This document shows, in pieces, positions 15,814-25,119 of a stretch of DNA of 63,473 bases. The notes under the pieces were generated by a model that was not told the DNA's origin, did not search any database, and saw only the letters and a list, made by a program, of their open reading frames with translations. Each line of letters begins with the position of its first letter. Within the stretch, counting starts at the first letter, position 1. The translations under genes were made by a program, and so were the position numbers. Source of the stretch: Phormidesmis priestleyi BC1401 (GTDB taxonomy: Bacteria; Cyanobacteriota; Cyanobacteriia; Leptolyngbyales; Leptolyngbyaceae); contig NZ_LXYR01000028.1 of the NCBI RefSeq assembly GCF_001650195.1, forward strand, positions 1 to 63,473. Reading direction: 5' to 3'.

Positions 15814-16736
15814 GATGTTTTTGATTGGGTTTGAATAAGCTGAAGAAAAACTTCGGTCAGGTTGGCTTGCTCTTTTTCGACTCGGATTAGAGGAAGCGGT
15901 TGGAGAATGTGCAAAACCTCGTACAAGATCTCTGTTTCTCGGATCAGGATCGTTTTTTCGGTGACAATCGCGCCCAAATTCTGAATTTTGCTAGTGCGAT
16001 CGAGATCGAGTTCGTGCTCTAGTTCCACCACATAAGCGCTGCCCGAAAATCGTCGAATTAGTTCCCCGGTCGATTCTTCAGCCACGATCGCGCCCTGGTT
16101 GATGATCGCGACACGATCGGAGAGTTCTTCTGCAATATCTAATTGATGAGTCGTCAACAGAATGGCTCGCCCCTCACTGGCGATTTCACGAATCAGGCGC
16201 TTCACCGTTTGAGTGGCTTCGACATCTAACCCCAGCGTTGGCTCATCGAGAAGTAGTAGCTGTGGCTCATGAATCAGGGCAACGGCGATCGCCAGTTTTT
16301 GCTGCATTCCTCGCGATAAAGTCTGAACTGGAGCGTTGCGTTTGTCAGATAGCTCAAATCGCTCTAGCAGGTCTCGTCCACGCTGTCGCGCCACTTTGGG
16401 ACTCAAGCCTCGCAACACGCCGAAATATTCTAAATTCTCAATCGGGGTCAGTCGCCAATAGAGATTGCGGTTGCCTTCTAAAACGGCTCCAAGCGATCGC
16501 AGCGCCTCAGCGTCTCGGTGAGGATTGCGCCCATTGATTTTGACATCGCCCCGATCGGGCAAAATCAGCCCCGCAATCATCTTAATCGTGGTCGTTTTTC
16601 CAGCTCCGTTGGGTCCTAAAAACGCCAGCACTTCTCGCCCAGCGATGGTCAACGACACATCTCTCACTGCCTGGGCGATCTTTTTACGGGACGATCGATA
16701 GGTTTTTTGAAGGTGTTGCACCTCAAGTATCTGCAT
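15807..16736 (-). CDS. ABC transporter ATP-binding protein, about 309 aa
   Basis: The nucleotide-binding domain has Walker A GPNGAGKTTTIK, the signature LSRGMQQKLAIAVAL, Walker B LLLLDEPTLGLD and the switch His in LLTTHQLDIAEEL. The C-terminal 80 residues form the extra domain seen in DrrA/CcmA-like exporters. A longer frame begins at 16799, but its first codons lie in a MITE (16795-16929), and MQILEVQHLQKTY at 16736 is the usual start. It pairs with the overlapping permease gene. Confidence 0.9.
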   Translation of the reverse strand: MQILEVQHLQKTYRSSRKKIAQAVRDVSLTIAGREVLAFLGPNGAGKTTTIKMIAGLILPDRGDVKINGRNPHRDAEALRSLGAVLEGNRNLYWRLTPIENLEYFGVLRGLSPKVARQRGRDLLERFELSDKRNAPVQTLSRGMQQKLAIAVALIHEPQLLLLDEPTLGLDVEATQTVKRLIREIASEGRAILLTTHQLDIAEELSDRVAIINQGAIVAEESTGELIRRFSGSAYVVELEHELDLDRTSKIQNLGAIVTEKTILIRETEILYEVLHILQPLPLIRVEKEQANLTEVFLQLIQTQSKTSC

Positions 16737-16794
16737 GAATTTGAGTGTAGATAAGTGATGTGGATAAAGAGGCAGTAATTCATTAAGAAGACGT

Positions 16795-16929
16795 GGCATT
16801 GCTGAATGCAGATATGAAATGCCCTTATCCCCAGGGAGAAAGGAGCCAGAACTCTTGTCCCCTCTCCTTTTGGGAGAGGGCTAGGGTGAGGGTAGAATCT
16901 GTGCTTCTATAGATCGATTCAGCAACGCC
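16795..16929. repeat. MITE-like element, GGCATTGCTGAAT ends
   Basis: The element is 135 bases long and bounded by GGCATTGCTGAAT and ATTCAGCAACGCC, a 13-base terminal inverted repeat with one mismatch. The CCCTCTCC...GGGAGAGGG core is in the centre. The same ends occur at 43436-43598 and 59265-59392. Confidence 0.85.
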
Positions 16930-17133
16930 GAAAATCTCTTACCTTGTCTTTTCCTCAAAAAGACCGAGGCAAGATCCTTCTCTAAGGGGAAACGCCAACC
17001 AGATTCGTGTAGTATATTAAAAATTGTAACAGGGCAAGTGCAGTTTTACCTAAAAGTGCTCCTAGAAGCGCTGCCCAAAACCAATGAATGGTTAGCTTAC
17101 CAACCGCCACCTACTCTCGCGAGGAGCACTCTC

Positions 17134-17673
17134 ATGACAACATCTTTACACTTTCAATCGACGACAAGCGAATCCCTGATTGCAGCCTTTTTTCAACGAT
17201 CGGAGGGCGAATGGCGCTCTGAGCGGCGTTATTACACCTTGCCCGACGGCGAATCTAAAGAAATGGTCAGTTTGGTCAAGATTCGCTTTTTAGAGTCGGG
17301 ATGTTTAGAACTGCGAGACCTGGCTCGACTTCACCAACTAACCGACGAAACTATCATGACCTGCGGAGCCGCTGTCACTTGGGATAGTGAAAATTCGGTT
17401 TCGGGTAAGAAAGAGTCTAAAGGCTCGACGTTATTTGGCGTGTTGGAAACGACTCTATATCGCGATCGTGGGTTTGCCACTCCCAAACCCGTGACGGCTG
17501 AATTTTACTTCACCAACCCTGAAACCCTGTGCCTGAAAACTGAATATAAAGACTCAGTGTTTGAGGAAGAGTTAAAGCTGGTGGGTCATAAATATCGCAC
17601 CCGACAGACGATCATTTCTCGTGCGGGTGAGCAGCAAATGATTGGTCAATATCTAGAGAAGCGCATTTGCTAA
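17134..17673 (+). CDS. CpcS/CpeS-type phycobiliprotein lyase, 179 aa
   Basis: Lyases of this family attach bilin chromophores to cysteines of phycobiliproteins. The protein has the lipocalin-like features SLIAAFFQRSEGEWRSERRY (residues 14-33), then the WxSxRRYYxLPDG pattern and ENSVSGKKESKGSTLFGVLE near residue 95, and the length (about 180) is right. A frame open from 17038 gives 32 extra residues, but ATG 17134 follows GAGGAG and fits the family. The TAA stop lies in the end of a MITE-like repeat. Which phycobiliprotein it serves cannot be told here. Confidence 0.88.
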   Translation: MTTSLHFQSTTSESLIAAFFQRSEGEWRSERRYYTLPDGESKEMVSLVKIRFLESGCLELRDLARLHQLTDETIMTCGAAVTWDSENSVSGKKESKGSTLFGVLETTLYRDRGFATPKPVTAEFYFTNPETLCLKTEYKDSVFEEELKLVGHKYRTRQTIISRAGEQQMIGQYLEKRIC

Positions 17674-17789
17674 GTCTGTAAACGGGATTGACGGTAAGAC
17701 GCTTTTCGGCTCCGCTCAAAGCCAGAATCTCCAGCGAGTTGAACGAAGTCGAAACCCACAAACTGACTTTAACTGAGCCTGCCTACTTA
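17671..17789. repeat. MITE-like element, TAAGTCTG/CTACTTA ends
   Basis: The 119-base repeat runs from the lyase stop codon to CTACTTA. Its inside has GCTTTTCGGCTCCGCTCAAAG and CGAGTTGAACGAAGTCGAAA arms, as in the element at 43301-43429. The left end is eroded compared with the right. Confidence 0.6.
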
Positions 17790-17814
17790 ACACTCAATCT
17801 AACCCTCCTGATGA

Positions 17815-18171
17815 TCACCAAGCCCCTCTAACCACCGGAGCCGAAGGGGCAGGAGCGTTTGCGTTAGGGTCAGAATTAATAGGAGCCGTTCCATCAACTC
17901 CTGTATTGGGTTGATTGGTCGCGTTGGGTAGCTGTGCTGTGTTGCTGCTGCCCTGATTACCTGTCCCGTAGTTTTGGGTGCTTGCCCTGTTACTTTGAGT
18001 GCCCTGACCGTTTTGCTGATTGTTAGTGGAGGTCGGCGGATTATTTGCACCGTCGCTAGCAAGTTGATTATTGCTGCGACTGTTGAAGGGGAACACGCCA
18101 GCGATATTTAAAATCCATGCCATGGCGATCGCAACCAACGTGCCCCCAATAATTCTGCCAGGAAAATTCAT
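17815..18171 (-). CDS. Membrane-anchored low-complexity protein, 118 aa
   Basis: Residues 7-27 form one hydrophobic segment (IIGGTLVAIAMAWILNIAGV), which may be a signal anchor. The remainder is Asn/Gln/Ser/Pro/Gly-rich and likely disordered, ending APAPSAPVVRGAW. No domain is recognised. It is transcribed in the same direction as the ferredoxin gene upstream of it, about 97 bases away. A periplasmic or thylakoid-lumen linker protein is possible. Confidence 0.6.
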   Translation of the reverse strand: MNFPGRIIGGTLVAIAMAWILNIAGVFPFNSRSNNQLASDGANNPPTSTNNQQNGQGTQSNRASTQNYGTGNQGSSNTAQLPNATNQPNTGVDGTAPINSDPNANAPAPSAPVVRGAW

Positions 18172-18268
18172 AATCTCTTGCCAACAGTTTAGTTATTTGT
18201 AACTTACCTAAGTTTCTATTAAAACACTTGGCACAGAGGATAGAGTCTGACCTCTACCCTGCGATTTT

Positions 18269-18592
18269 CTAAACGGGCTGGTTGCCCTGCCCCCAAAAGC
18301 CATCAAACTTAGTGACTTGCAGATCGCCCATTACCTGAACCTGACAGGCAAGCCGTCGAGTCGTTCCTGCACCGTGAGGCGGCAAAGATAATCTGGCTTT
18401 CTCACGCCAGCCGATCGGAGACACGTTTCCCTGAATCTCAACTGCGCAGGTGCCACATGTACCCAAACCATGACAATTGATGACAGTTGCGCTTCCGTTG
18501 TAGAGGTCAATATTGTTCTGGAGAAGCACCTGACGGAGGTTGTCTCCGATCGCGCACTCAACGGTTTTTCCTTGAACACTAATTTTAGGCAT
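18269..18592 (-). CDS. 2Fe-2S ferredoxin-like electron carrier, 107 aa
   Basis: The protein carries three clustered cysteines in CHGLGTCGTC and a fourth in RRLACQVQV, the layout of a ferredoxin fold with a 2Fe-2S cluster. The spacing C-x5-C-x2-C is closer to adrenodoxin-type or chlorosome-type ferredoxins than to plant-type photosynthetic ones. A longer frame begins at 18658, but MPKISVQGKTVECAIGDNLR at 18592 is the natural start. Its redox partner is unknown. Confidence 0.88.
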   Translation of the reverse strand: MPKISVQGKTVECAIGDNLRQVLLQNNIDLYNGSATVINCHGLGTCGTCAVEIQGNVSPIGWREKARLSLPPHGAGTTRRLACQVQVMGDLQVTKFDGFWGQGNQPV

Positions 18593-18955
18593 ATCACCTG
18601 CACCTTTTCTAAAGTAGTCATTACATTGTCCCAGTTTTGAGAAGTTCTCGGTGAACAATCGTCAATTAACGCGAGCAATGGCTCTCAGCGCTGAACAACG
18701 TTGGCACGGGCAACATCGAAGCGTCTTACCACGCTGTGATAGAAGAATGAAGTGTAGTTGGGTGTTGCAAAACCAAGCAAAAGCCGCATTCGTGTCTTAA
18801 AAGGAGAACGATCGCAGCCTTTTGGCGTGTTCCAAAGTTCAAAAAGCACGATAACATGAGAAGTTGAAAAGAAGCTTCCTGACACAGCAACCATCTACGT
18901 CTTGCTAGGAAGTCACCCCAGAAATTACCACAACTCAATCATGATTAAGGAAGGA

Positions 18956-19177
18956 ATGAACACACACGTTGCTCACCCAATGGTGAAGCTACAGCGTCAG
19001 GTGCGCTCGCTCATCGACTCAAAGCTGCTTAAACCCAGCGATAGCCTCTGGAAGATTGCACTCCTCTACGGCGATGAGTGGGCTTATTGGAAACAAGAGC
19101 TACTCTCATTTGATTTCACGATGCAAGATCCCGTTAGCGAGCTACTCTCGGTAGACGCGTGGGACGAAGAAGATTAG
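18956..19177 (+). CDS. DUF4327 family cyanobacterial protein, 73 aa
   Basis: The small protein has the family core HPMVKLQRQVRSLIDSKLLK and SLWKIALLYGDEWAYWKQEL, ending DAWDEED. DUF4327 is known only from cyanobacteria and has no assigned function. An in-frame start at 18902 exists, but ATG 18956 follows AAGGAAG and gives the normal length. It converges on the PP2C gene, which ends 17 bases away. Confidence 0.88.
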   Translation: MNTHVAHPMVKLQRQVRSLIDSKLLKPSDSLWKIALLYGDEWAYWKQELLSFDFTMQDPVSELLSVDAWDEED

Positions 19178-19194
19178 GAGGCTTGAGTCTACCG

Positions 19195-20802
19195 TCACCA
19201 CAACTGGTCTAGGTTAGGTCTGACCTTAGCTCGAATCACGATCGCCGTGATGTTGTCATGACCGTTATATTGATTGGCAAGCTCAACGAGTTGACTGACT
19301 CCTTGCTCAAGGTTAGTCAGTGAGCTAATCAGGGGGGCAATGTGGGTCTCACGGTGCGTTTCGAGCAAATCGTTGTCGGTCAAGCCATCCGATGCGAGAA
19401 TCAGCACCATGTCTTCGTTAATTTCAAAAAACTGAATATCGGGACTGATAAAGTTTTCGTCGCGGGGTCCTAGCGCTTGAGTCAACTGGTAGGCATCGGG
19501 GCGACTATAGGCAGCCGTGGCTTCTGTGCCGCGCTGAATTTCTCGCTGACCGACTTCGTGGTCGATCGTCACCTGCTTTAAGCCTCCTTTGCGGCTATAG
19601 CGATAGAGGCGACTGTCTCCAACATGGGCGACCGCCGCCTCGGTGTCTTGAATCAGCAGCATTACCATCGTGGTGCCCATTCTGCCGCTGCCCGATCGAG
19701 CGTTTTGCTGGTTGACATCATAGATGGCTGTGTTGGCTAGCTGCACGGCTTCACGAATCACGTTTAAGGGAGGAAGCCCAGTAGCATTAGCGCCTGCATT
19801 CTGCCAATAGTCTCGAAAATAGTGGCGCAGGGTGTCTACTGCTAACTGGCTAGCGACTTCACCACTCGCATGTCCGCCCATGCCATCGCAAAGAATATAG
19901 AGTGCCTGTGCTCGAACCGTTTTGCCAGACGGAATTTGAATTTTTGCAATTTTGGTGTCAATGCCAAAACAGTCTTCGTTGTGATCGCGAGTCCGTCCGA
20001 TGTCAGTTCTGCCTGCGTCTTCGAGGCTAAATAGCTGCATGGGCAAGACGATCGTCGGCATGTCGTCTCCGTCTTCTTCGGGTTGTAGGGTGACGGCTTC
20101 GGCTTCTAAGTCTTCGTCCTCAAACCTTTCGAGCGGAACATTGCTGGAGTCGGGAGTGGTCAGATCTTGAGAGTTGGGCATGATCTCGATCTCAGTAAAG
20201 CTTGCTTGCATCTCGTGCGCGATCGCTTCAAGGCGCGATTTGATCTCATCGGTTGTGATTAGTTTACCCGCTTGCAGATCAGCAATTAGCAAATGTAGGG
20301 CTGCCAATTGAGTTTGAGAAAGCTGGTTGAGTAGAAATTGCCAGGTCTCACCTAGATCTTGCAGCGATGGCGCGGGGGTTTCTTCTAGAAACAATTTCTG
20401 TAGGCACAATATTTGATCTTCATCAACTCGCAGGTTTTGGGGGTCTAGCAAGCTCTGCCGACAGTGCCAGGGTTCTAATGCTTCCCAGATCTCGACCATT
20501 TCGTAGAACCAGTGCAAGACTTGCAGCCCAGATAGGTCACGATCGCTCCGCAAGCGATCGACGAACGAAGGGAGGTGCGATCGATCTTCTAGCAAGAGAG
20601 CATCTTCGCCCGATCCCCAAGCATCGTGAACTTGGGGAATAACCTGGTGAAGCTGCGATCGCAGCGTTAAATAAATTTGCACATCGACCTCGCCCTGAGT
20701 GTCACAGCTTAGACAAGTTTCTTCGGTCAAAGAGATGCCGCACTCTTGACAAAATTTGTTGACATTGGGGTTCTCAAACTGACACTGTGGACAGACAAGC
20801 AT
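19195..20802 (-). CDS. PP2C-type Ser/Thr protein phosphatase with zinc-ribbon start, 535 aa
   Basis: The N-terminus is a zinc ribbon (CPQCQFENPNVNKFCQECG, with further Cys pairs at CLSC). Residues about 30-200 are an uncharacterised helical region. The PP2C domain starts near 265 with DIGRTRDHNEDCFG, followed by LCDGMGGHASGEVAS, VAHVGDSRLYRYS, LILASDGLTDND and GHDNITAIV, so all metal-binding aspartates are present. This enzyme type opposes Ser/Thr kinases in cyanobacterial signalling. The front half may sense or recruit partners; that is inference. Confidence 0.92.
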   Translation of the reverse strand: MLVCPQCQFENPNVNKFCQECGISLTEETCLSCDTQGEVDVQIYLTLRSQLHQVIPQVHDAWGSGEDALLLEDRSHLPSFVDRLRSDRDLSGLQVLHWFYEMVEIWEALEPWHCRQSLLDPQNLRVDEDQILCLQKLFLEETPAPSLQDLGETWQFLLNQLSQTQLAALHLLIADLQAGKLITTDEIKSRLEAIAHEMQASFTEIEIMPNSQDLTTPDSSNVPLERFEDEDLEAEAVTLQPEEDGDDMPTIVLPMQLFSLEDAGRTDIGRTRDHNEDCFGIDTKIAKIQIPSGKTVRAQALYILCDGMGGHASGEVASQLAVDTLRHYFRDYWQNAGANATGLPPLNVIREAVQLANTAIYDVNQQNARSGSGRMGTTMVMLLIQDTEAAVAHVGDSRLYRYSRKGGLKQVTIDHEVGQREIQRGTEATAAYSRPDAYQLTQALGPRDENFISPDIQFFEINEDMVLILASDGLTDNDLLETHRETHIAPLISSLTNLEQGVSQLVELANQYNGHDNITAIVIRAKVRPNLDQLW

Positions 20803-20984
20803 TGGGGTCTTTCTAAATATTCTGAGTGGAGCGTTCTACCAATCTTACGCAAAATTTCTCTGAGTCACAGGTCTGTAAAGATTCCCTGAAGGTTTCGAGG
20901 AGTGAGAGGTCTGATGTTAGAGAAGGCGAGGTTCCGGTTCCCGCTAGAATAAAGGAGTATGCCCCGCTATAGTTCTGAAATTTT

Positions 20985-22469
20985 ATGACGACTGCTGCGC
21001 CAGCCAAAACCCAGTATGAAGCGATTATCGGGCTAGAAACTCACTGTCAGTTGAGCACCGAAACGAAGATCTTTTCTGACAGTTCTGCCAAGTTTACGAC
21101 TGAGCCAAACACTCACATTGACCCGATTTGTATGGGGATGCCGGGGGTGTTGCCTGTGCTCAACCAAAAAGTTTTGGAGTATGCGGTCAAAGCAGGACTG
21201 GCGCTCAACTGTCAGATTGCGCCTTACAGCAAGTTCGATCGCAAACAATATTTTTATCCTGACCTGCCCAAGAACTATCAGATTTCGCAATTTGATCTTC
21301 CGATCGCCGAACACGGTTGGGTTGAAATCGAGATGCTGGATGCAGAAAACAATCCGGTGCGTAAACGAATCGGAGTGACTCGCCTGCACATGGAAGAAGA
21401 TGCCGGAAAACTCGTGCACGGCGGCAGCGAGCGGCTCTCAGGCTCGACTTATTCGTTAGTGGACTATAACCGGGCAGGCGTTCCGCTCGTGGAGATTGTC
21501 TCAGAGCCAGATCTGCGATCGGGGCAGGAAGCCGCCGAATATGCTCAAGAGGTGCGGCGGATTATGCGCTATCTGGGGGTCAGTGATGGCAATATGCAGG
21601 AGGGTTCGCTGCGCTGTGATGTGAATATTTCGGTGCGTCCGATCGGGCAAAAAGAGTTCGGCACTAAAGTCGAAATCAAAAATATGAACTCTTTCAACGC
21701 CATTCAACGGGCGATCGAGCACGAGATTGAGCGGCAAATTGCAGCGATCGAGTCGGGTGAACGCATTCTGCAAGAAACGCGCCTGTGGGAAGAAGGATCG
21801 CAGCGCACGATTAGTATGCGAATCAAAGAAGGCTCCAGTGATTATCGCTATTTCCCGGAGCCAGATTTAGGTGCGATCGAAGTCCCGTCTGATCAGTTAG
21901 ACCACTGGCGCAGTGAATTGCCCGAACTGCCCTATCAAAAGCGCCCCCGCTACGAAACCAATTTTGGACTTTCGGCGTATGATGCGCGGGTGTTGACGGA
22001 CGATCGCGATATCGCTGAATATTTTGAAGCTGCCGTCGCTGCCAAGGCAAATCCCAAACAAGCCGCCAACTGGATTATGGGCGACATCAGCGCCTATCTC
22101 AACAACGAGCGCAAGACGATTAAAGAGATTTCGCTAACTGCGATCGCGCTAGCTGAATTAACGGCGTTGATCGATGCCAACACGATTAGCAACAAAATCG
22201 GCAAAGATATCTTGCCCGAACTGTTGACCCAAGGTGGCTCACCCAACGCGATCGTCGAGCGTGAGGGCTTGGTGCAAATTTCAGACAGTGGAGCGATCGA
22301 GATGGCGATCGAGGCTGTGATTGCGGCAAATCCCAAAGAGCTTGAGCAATATCGCGGTGGTAAGACAAAACTTTTGGGATTCTTTGTCGGTCAAGTCATG
22401 AAGCAAACGGGCGGACGGGCTGACCCCAAAATGACTAACCAGTTGTTAGCCAAAAAGCTGAACGCCTAG
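20985..22469 (+). CDS. gatB: Aspartyl/glutamyl-tRNA amidotransferase subunit B
   Basis: GatB is the kinase/transamidase subunit of the GatCAB complex that converts Glu-tRNA(Gln) to Gln-tRNA(Gln), needed because cyanobacteria lack a glutaminyl-tRNA synthetase. The protein has the expected features: [20 protein letters not shown] (residues 11-30), [30 protein letters not shown] (near 168), [20 protein letters not shown] (near 270) and the C-terminal YqeY-like tail. The length of 494 is normal. gatA and gatC are not nearby. A TAGAAT at 20945-20950 may be its -10 element. Confidence 0.95.
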   Translation: MTTAAPAKTQYEAIIGLETHCQLSTETKIFSDSSAKFTTEPNTHIDPICMGMPGVLPVLNQKVLEYAVKAGLALNCQIAPYSKFDRKQYFYPDLPKNYQISQFDLPIAEHGWVEIEMLDAENNPVRKRIGVTRLHMEEDAGKLVHGGSERLSGSTYSLVDYNRAGVPLVEIVSEPDLRSGQEAAEYAQEVRRIMRYLGVSDGNMQEGSLRCDVNISVRPIGQKEFGTKVEIKNMNSFNAIQRAIEHEIERQIAAIESGERILQETRLWEEGSQRTISMRIKEGSSDYRYFPEPDLGAIEVPSDQLDHWRSELPELPYQKRPRYETNFGLSAYDARVLTDDRDIAEYFEAAVAAKANPKQAANWIMGDISAYLNNERKTIKEISLTAIALAELTALIDANTISNKIGKDILPELLTQGGSPNAIVEREGLVQISDSGAIEMAIEAVIAANPKELEQYRGGKTKLLGFFVGQVMKQTGGRADPKMTNQLLAKKLNA

Positions 22470-22816
22470 ATTTCGAGGACTACACGTGATGTACCACTAA
22501 TTTGCCCTCCTCACGAAGTGGGGCAAGCCCTCCCACCCTTCTCTTTAGGGAGAAGGGCTTTCGGACCGTTCCGGTTCCCTCTCCCATCGGGAGAAGGCTA
22601 GGATGAGGGCAGTCTTTGCAGCCATTTCAGGAAAGTCGCACATTGCGAGACCACTCCTCCCCGAAGCTCGCTAAATCTACCGTAGAAACCCTGGACTCTT
22701 TAGCCTCTTATGAATTTTCGATAAAACTTACGTGTTTTTAGAAAAAAGTTCTTCAAGGGTTTCCCCCCTCACCCCAAAAATGGCGTACTGTGCTTAGTAG
22801 ATGCACCCTGATGATA
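22470..22816. repeat. MITE-like repeat (22499-22612) and gene-free spacer
   Basis: Bases 22499-22612 hold the GCCCTCCTCACGAAGTGGGG and CCCTCTCCC...GGGAGAAGG palindromes shared with the repeats at 43436 and 62801, but clear terminal repeats are not seen. From 22613 to 22816 there is no gene. Confidence 0.6.
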
Positions 22817-22847
22817 GGGGGAGTCGCAGCGTGACCCTCCCTTTTTT
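22817..22847 (+). terminator. Strong terminator 350 bases past gatB
   Basis: GGGGGAGTC (22817-22825) pairs with GACCCTCCC (22833-22841) with one mismatch and one wobble, then six T residues. It is far from the gatB stop (22469), so it may end a small transcript starting in the spacer. Confidence 0.65.
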
Positions 22848-22892
22848 CATGTCTTTAATGCCTTAAGCGACACTGCGATCCATTGAGCTTGA

Positions 22893-22898
22893 TATAAT
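22893..22898 (+). promoter_or_regulatory. Likely -10 element of argJ
   Basis: A perfect TATAAT lies 41 bases before the argJ start, in TTGATATAATCG. No good -35 hexamer is seen at the usual spacing. Confidence 0.5.
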
Positions 22899-22938
22899 CG
22901 CCTCTCAGAGTATCGATAACGGTAGGAGAGGCAAGATT

Positions 22939-24285
22939 ATGGCATGGCAGAAAATTCCAGGTGGGGTGACGGCACCTAAAGGCTTTCGATCGACCGGAAT
23001 CATCGCCGGACTAAAGCCTTCAGGCTTGCCAGACTTGGCGCTGATTGTTTCTGACGTAGACGCGATCGCGGCGGGTGTGTTTACCACAAGTCAAACCAAA
23101 GCCCCTGTTGTCGATTATTGTCAAGAGCGATTGCAGTTAAAACAGACGGCTCGTGCCATTCTCTGCAATGCGGGGCAAGCAAATGCCGCAACAGGCGCTC
23201 AGGGAATGCTGGATGCTCTAGAGTGTGCTCAACTGATTGCTCAAGCGCTAAATATTTCGTCGGATCTGGTGCTGCTCGCCTCAACGGGTGTGATTGGGCA
23301 GCGCAATAAAATGGAGGCAATTCGGGCAGCGGTGCCTACTTTGGTGGCTTCCCTCGACGAAAACGGCTCGGCGGCTACGGCTAAAGCGATTTGCACGACT
23401 GATTTAGTAACGAAATCGATCGCCCTAGAAACCACGATCGGCGATCGCCCCGTGCGGGTTGGCGGCATTGCGAAAGGGTCGGGCATGATTCATCCCAACA
23501 TGGCAACGATGCTGTCGTTTGTGACCTGTGATGCAGCCGTTTCTCCCCCACTTTGGCAGCAGATGCTGAGTCGGGCTGCCGATCGCAGTTTCAATCAAAT
23601 CACCGTTGATGGCGACACCAGCACCAATGACACGCTGATTGCGCTAGCCAATGGTCAATCTCGCACCCCGGCGATTACTGAAATGGGCGCAGAGGCAGAA
23701 AAGCTAGAGGCAATGTTGACCGAGGTATGCACCTATTTGGCGAAGTCGATCGCGCGCGATGGTGAAGGGGCAACGTGCTTAATCGAGGTGCAGGTTTCTG
23801 GAGCGATCAACGATGCGGCAGCACGCCGGGTCGCAAAAACGATCGCGGGTTCTTCACTGGTCAAAGCGGCTATTTTTGGACGTGACCCTAACTGGGGCAG
23901 AATCTCGGCGGCAGCAGGACGAGCAGAAGTGCCGTTTGAACAGGGACATTTGCAAATCAAATTGGGCGATTTCTTGATGATGCAAAACGGTCAACCTCAA
24001 CCTTTCGATCGGGCGGCTGCCAGCAGCTATCTCAAACAACAAGCTGAGGCAAGTACGCTTCCTCGTCCGGCTGGATCGATAGTTAGTGCCGAGATGGGTA
24101 ATGAACTGCTGGTGATGGAAGGAAACCATCCGGTCGCGTTCGATCGCGGCGCACCTAATACCCAATACGTCAGTCATCCGGTGATGATCGAAGTCAGCAT
24201 CGGCAATGGGTCAGGCACAGGTCAGGCGTGGGGATGTGACCTCAGCTACGACTACGTGAAAATCAACGCTGAATACACGACTTAG
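22939..24285 (+). CDS. argJ: Bifunctional ornithine acetyltransferase/N-acetylglutamate synthase
   Basis: ArgJ moves the acetyl group from N-acetylornithine to glutamate, closing the acetyl cycle of arginine synthesis, and bifunctional forms also use acetyl-CoA. The precursor cleaves itself before the catalytic Thr in KGSGMIHPNMATMLSFVTCD (near residue 180), which is intact. Other family segments are GVTAPKGFRSTGI at the start, FNQITVDGDTSTNDT (near 218) and FGRDPNWGRISAAAGRAEV. The length of 448 is slightly above the average. The P-loop gene starts 5 bases after the stop, so the two are co-transcribed. Confidence 0.95.
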   Translation: MAWQKIPGGVTAPKGFRSTGIIAGLKPSGLPDLALIVSDVDAIAAGVFTTSQTKAPVVDYCQERLQLKQTARAILCNAGQANAATGAQGMLDALECAQLIAQALNISSDLVLLASTGVIGQRNKMEAIRAAVPTLVASLDENGSAATAKAICTTDLVTKSIALETTIGDRPVRVGGIAKGSGMIHPNMATMLSFVTCDAAVSPPLWQQMLSRAADRSFNQITVDGDTSTNDTLIALANGQSRTPAITEMGAEAEKLEAMLTEVCTYLAKSIARDGEGATCLIEVQVSGAINDAAARRVAKTIAGSSLVKAAIFGRDPNWGRISAAAGRAEVPFEQGHLQIKLGDFLMMQNGQPQPFDRAAASSYLKQQAEASTLPRPAGSIVSAEMGNELLVMEGNHPVAFDRGAPNTQYVSHPVMIEVSIGNGSGTGQAWGCDLSYDYVKINAEYTT

Positions 24286-24289
24286 AGCG

Positions 24290-24829
24290 ATGTCCGATTG
24301 CAAGATCGCGATCGTCGGCACCAGTGGCTCCGGCAAAACTACGTTGGCGCGTCAAATGTCTCAACGGTTGGCGGTTCCTCATATTGAGCTAGATGCCCTT
24401 CACTGGGAGCCAAATTGGACTGAGGCGACGATCGACGTGTTTAGATCGCGAGTTAAGACGGCGTTGAGCGGTGACGCTTGGGTGGTGGATGGCAATTACA
24501 GTAAGATTCGTCCGCTTGTTTGGACTCGTGCTGACACGATCGTGTGGCTCGATTATTCGTTTGCGATCGTCATGCGTCAAATCCTTCAGCGAACGATTCG
24601 GCGAGTTGTGCTGCAAGAAGACTGCTGTAATGGCAATCGCGAAACCTTTCAAAAGTCATTTTTGAGCAGCGATTCGGTCATTGTGTGGGCAGTTCAGACT
24701 TATCAGAAAAATCGCAGTCAGTACGCGACCCTGTTTCAGCAGCCGGAATTTGGGCATCTCAAAAAGGTTGGACTGACTTCTCCAAAGATGGCGCAGCGTT
24801 GGTTATCAGAAGTCTCTCCGCATTACTGA
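24290..24829 (+). CDS. P-loop kinase-like protein (topology modulation/adenylate kinase type), 179 aa
   Basis: The Walker A motif is GTSGSGKTTLAR (residues 9-20). VPHIELDALHWEPNWTEAT and the segment near residue 62 (WVVDGNYSKIR) follow; these are typical of the small FlaR/topology-modulation ATPases related to adenylate and shikimate kinases. The true substrate is unknown. Four bases separate it from argJ, so it sits in the same operon, though a link to arginine synthesis is not established. Confidence 0.88.
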   Translation: MSDCKIAIVGTSGSGKTTLARQMSQRLAVPHIELDALHWEPNWTEATIDVFRSRVKTALSGDAWVVDGNYSKIRPLVWTRADTIVWLDYSFAIVMRQILQRTIRRVVLQEDCCNGNRETFQKSFLSSDSVIVWAVQTYQKNRSQYATLFQQPEFGHLKKVGLTSPKMAQRWLSEVSPHY

Positions 24830-25061
24830 TTGAAGAATTAGGAGACAGAATCTGTCTAAAGGGTAAGGAAATTGCCTTTCTCAAGATAGAGCGATCGAGC
24901 CGACAAAAGGGCGTAAATTAATCTTGTGAAGAAAACAAATCAAACCAAGTTTTTGAAGCTCTTAACCGCTTTTCTTCACACTTCCATAAGTTATTCTCTG
25001 GGTTATACAGAATTATTTATTGAGAAGAGTTTCGGCTCTTCTTCCAACACTATCTAAGACA

Positions 25062-25101
25062 AACAACACGGCAGAGGTTCGCTTCTGTCGTGTTGTTTTT
25101 T
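25062..25101 (+). terminator. Terminator between convergent genes
   Basis: AACAACACGGCAGA (25062-25075) pairs with TCTGTCGTGTTGTT (25084-25097), followed by T residues on the plus strand. It ends the argJ transcript, which reads rightward, and may also serve the methyltransferase gene, which converges on it. Confidence 0.8.
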
Positions 25102-25119
25102 AAAGATGAATACGACAGG

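Noticed and set aside
16737-16799. N-terminal extension of the ABC ATPase
   Set aside because: It starts inside a MITE, and the conserved start is MQILEV at 16736.
17038-17133. Upstream extension of the phycobiliprotein lyase
   Set aside because: The 32 extra residues have no family match, and ATG 17134 has a good ribosome-binding site.
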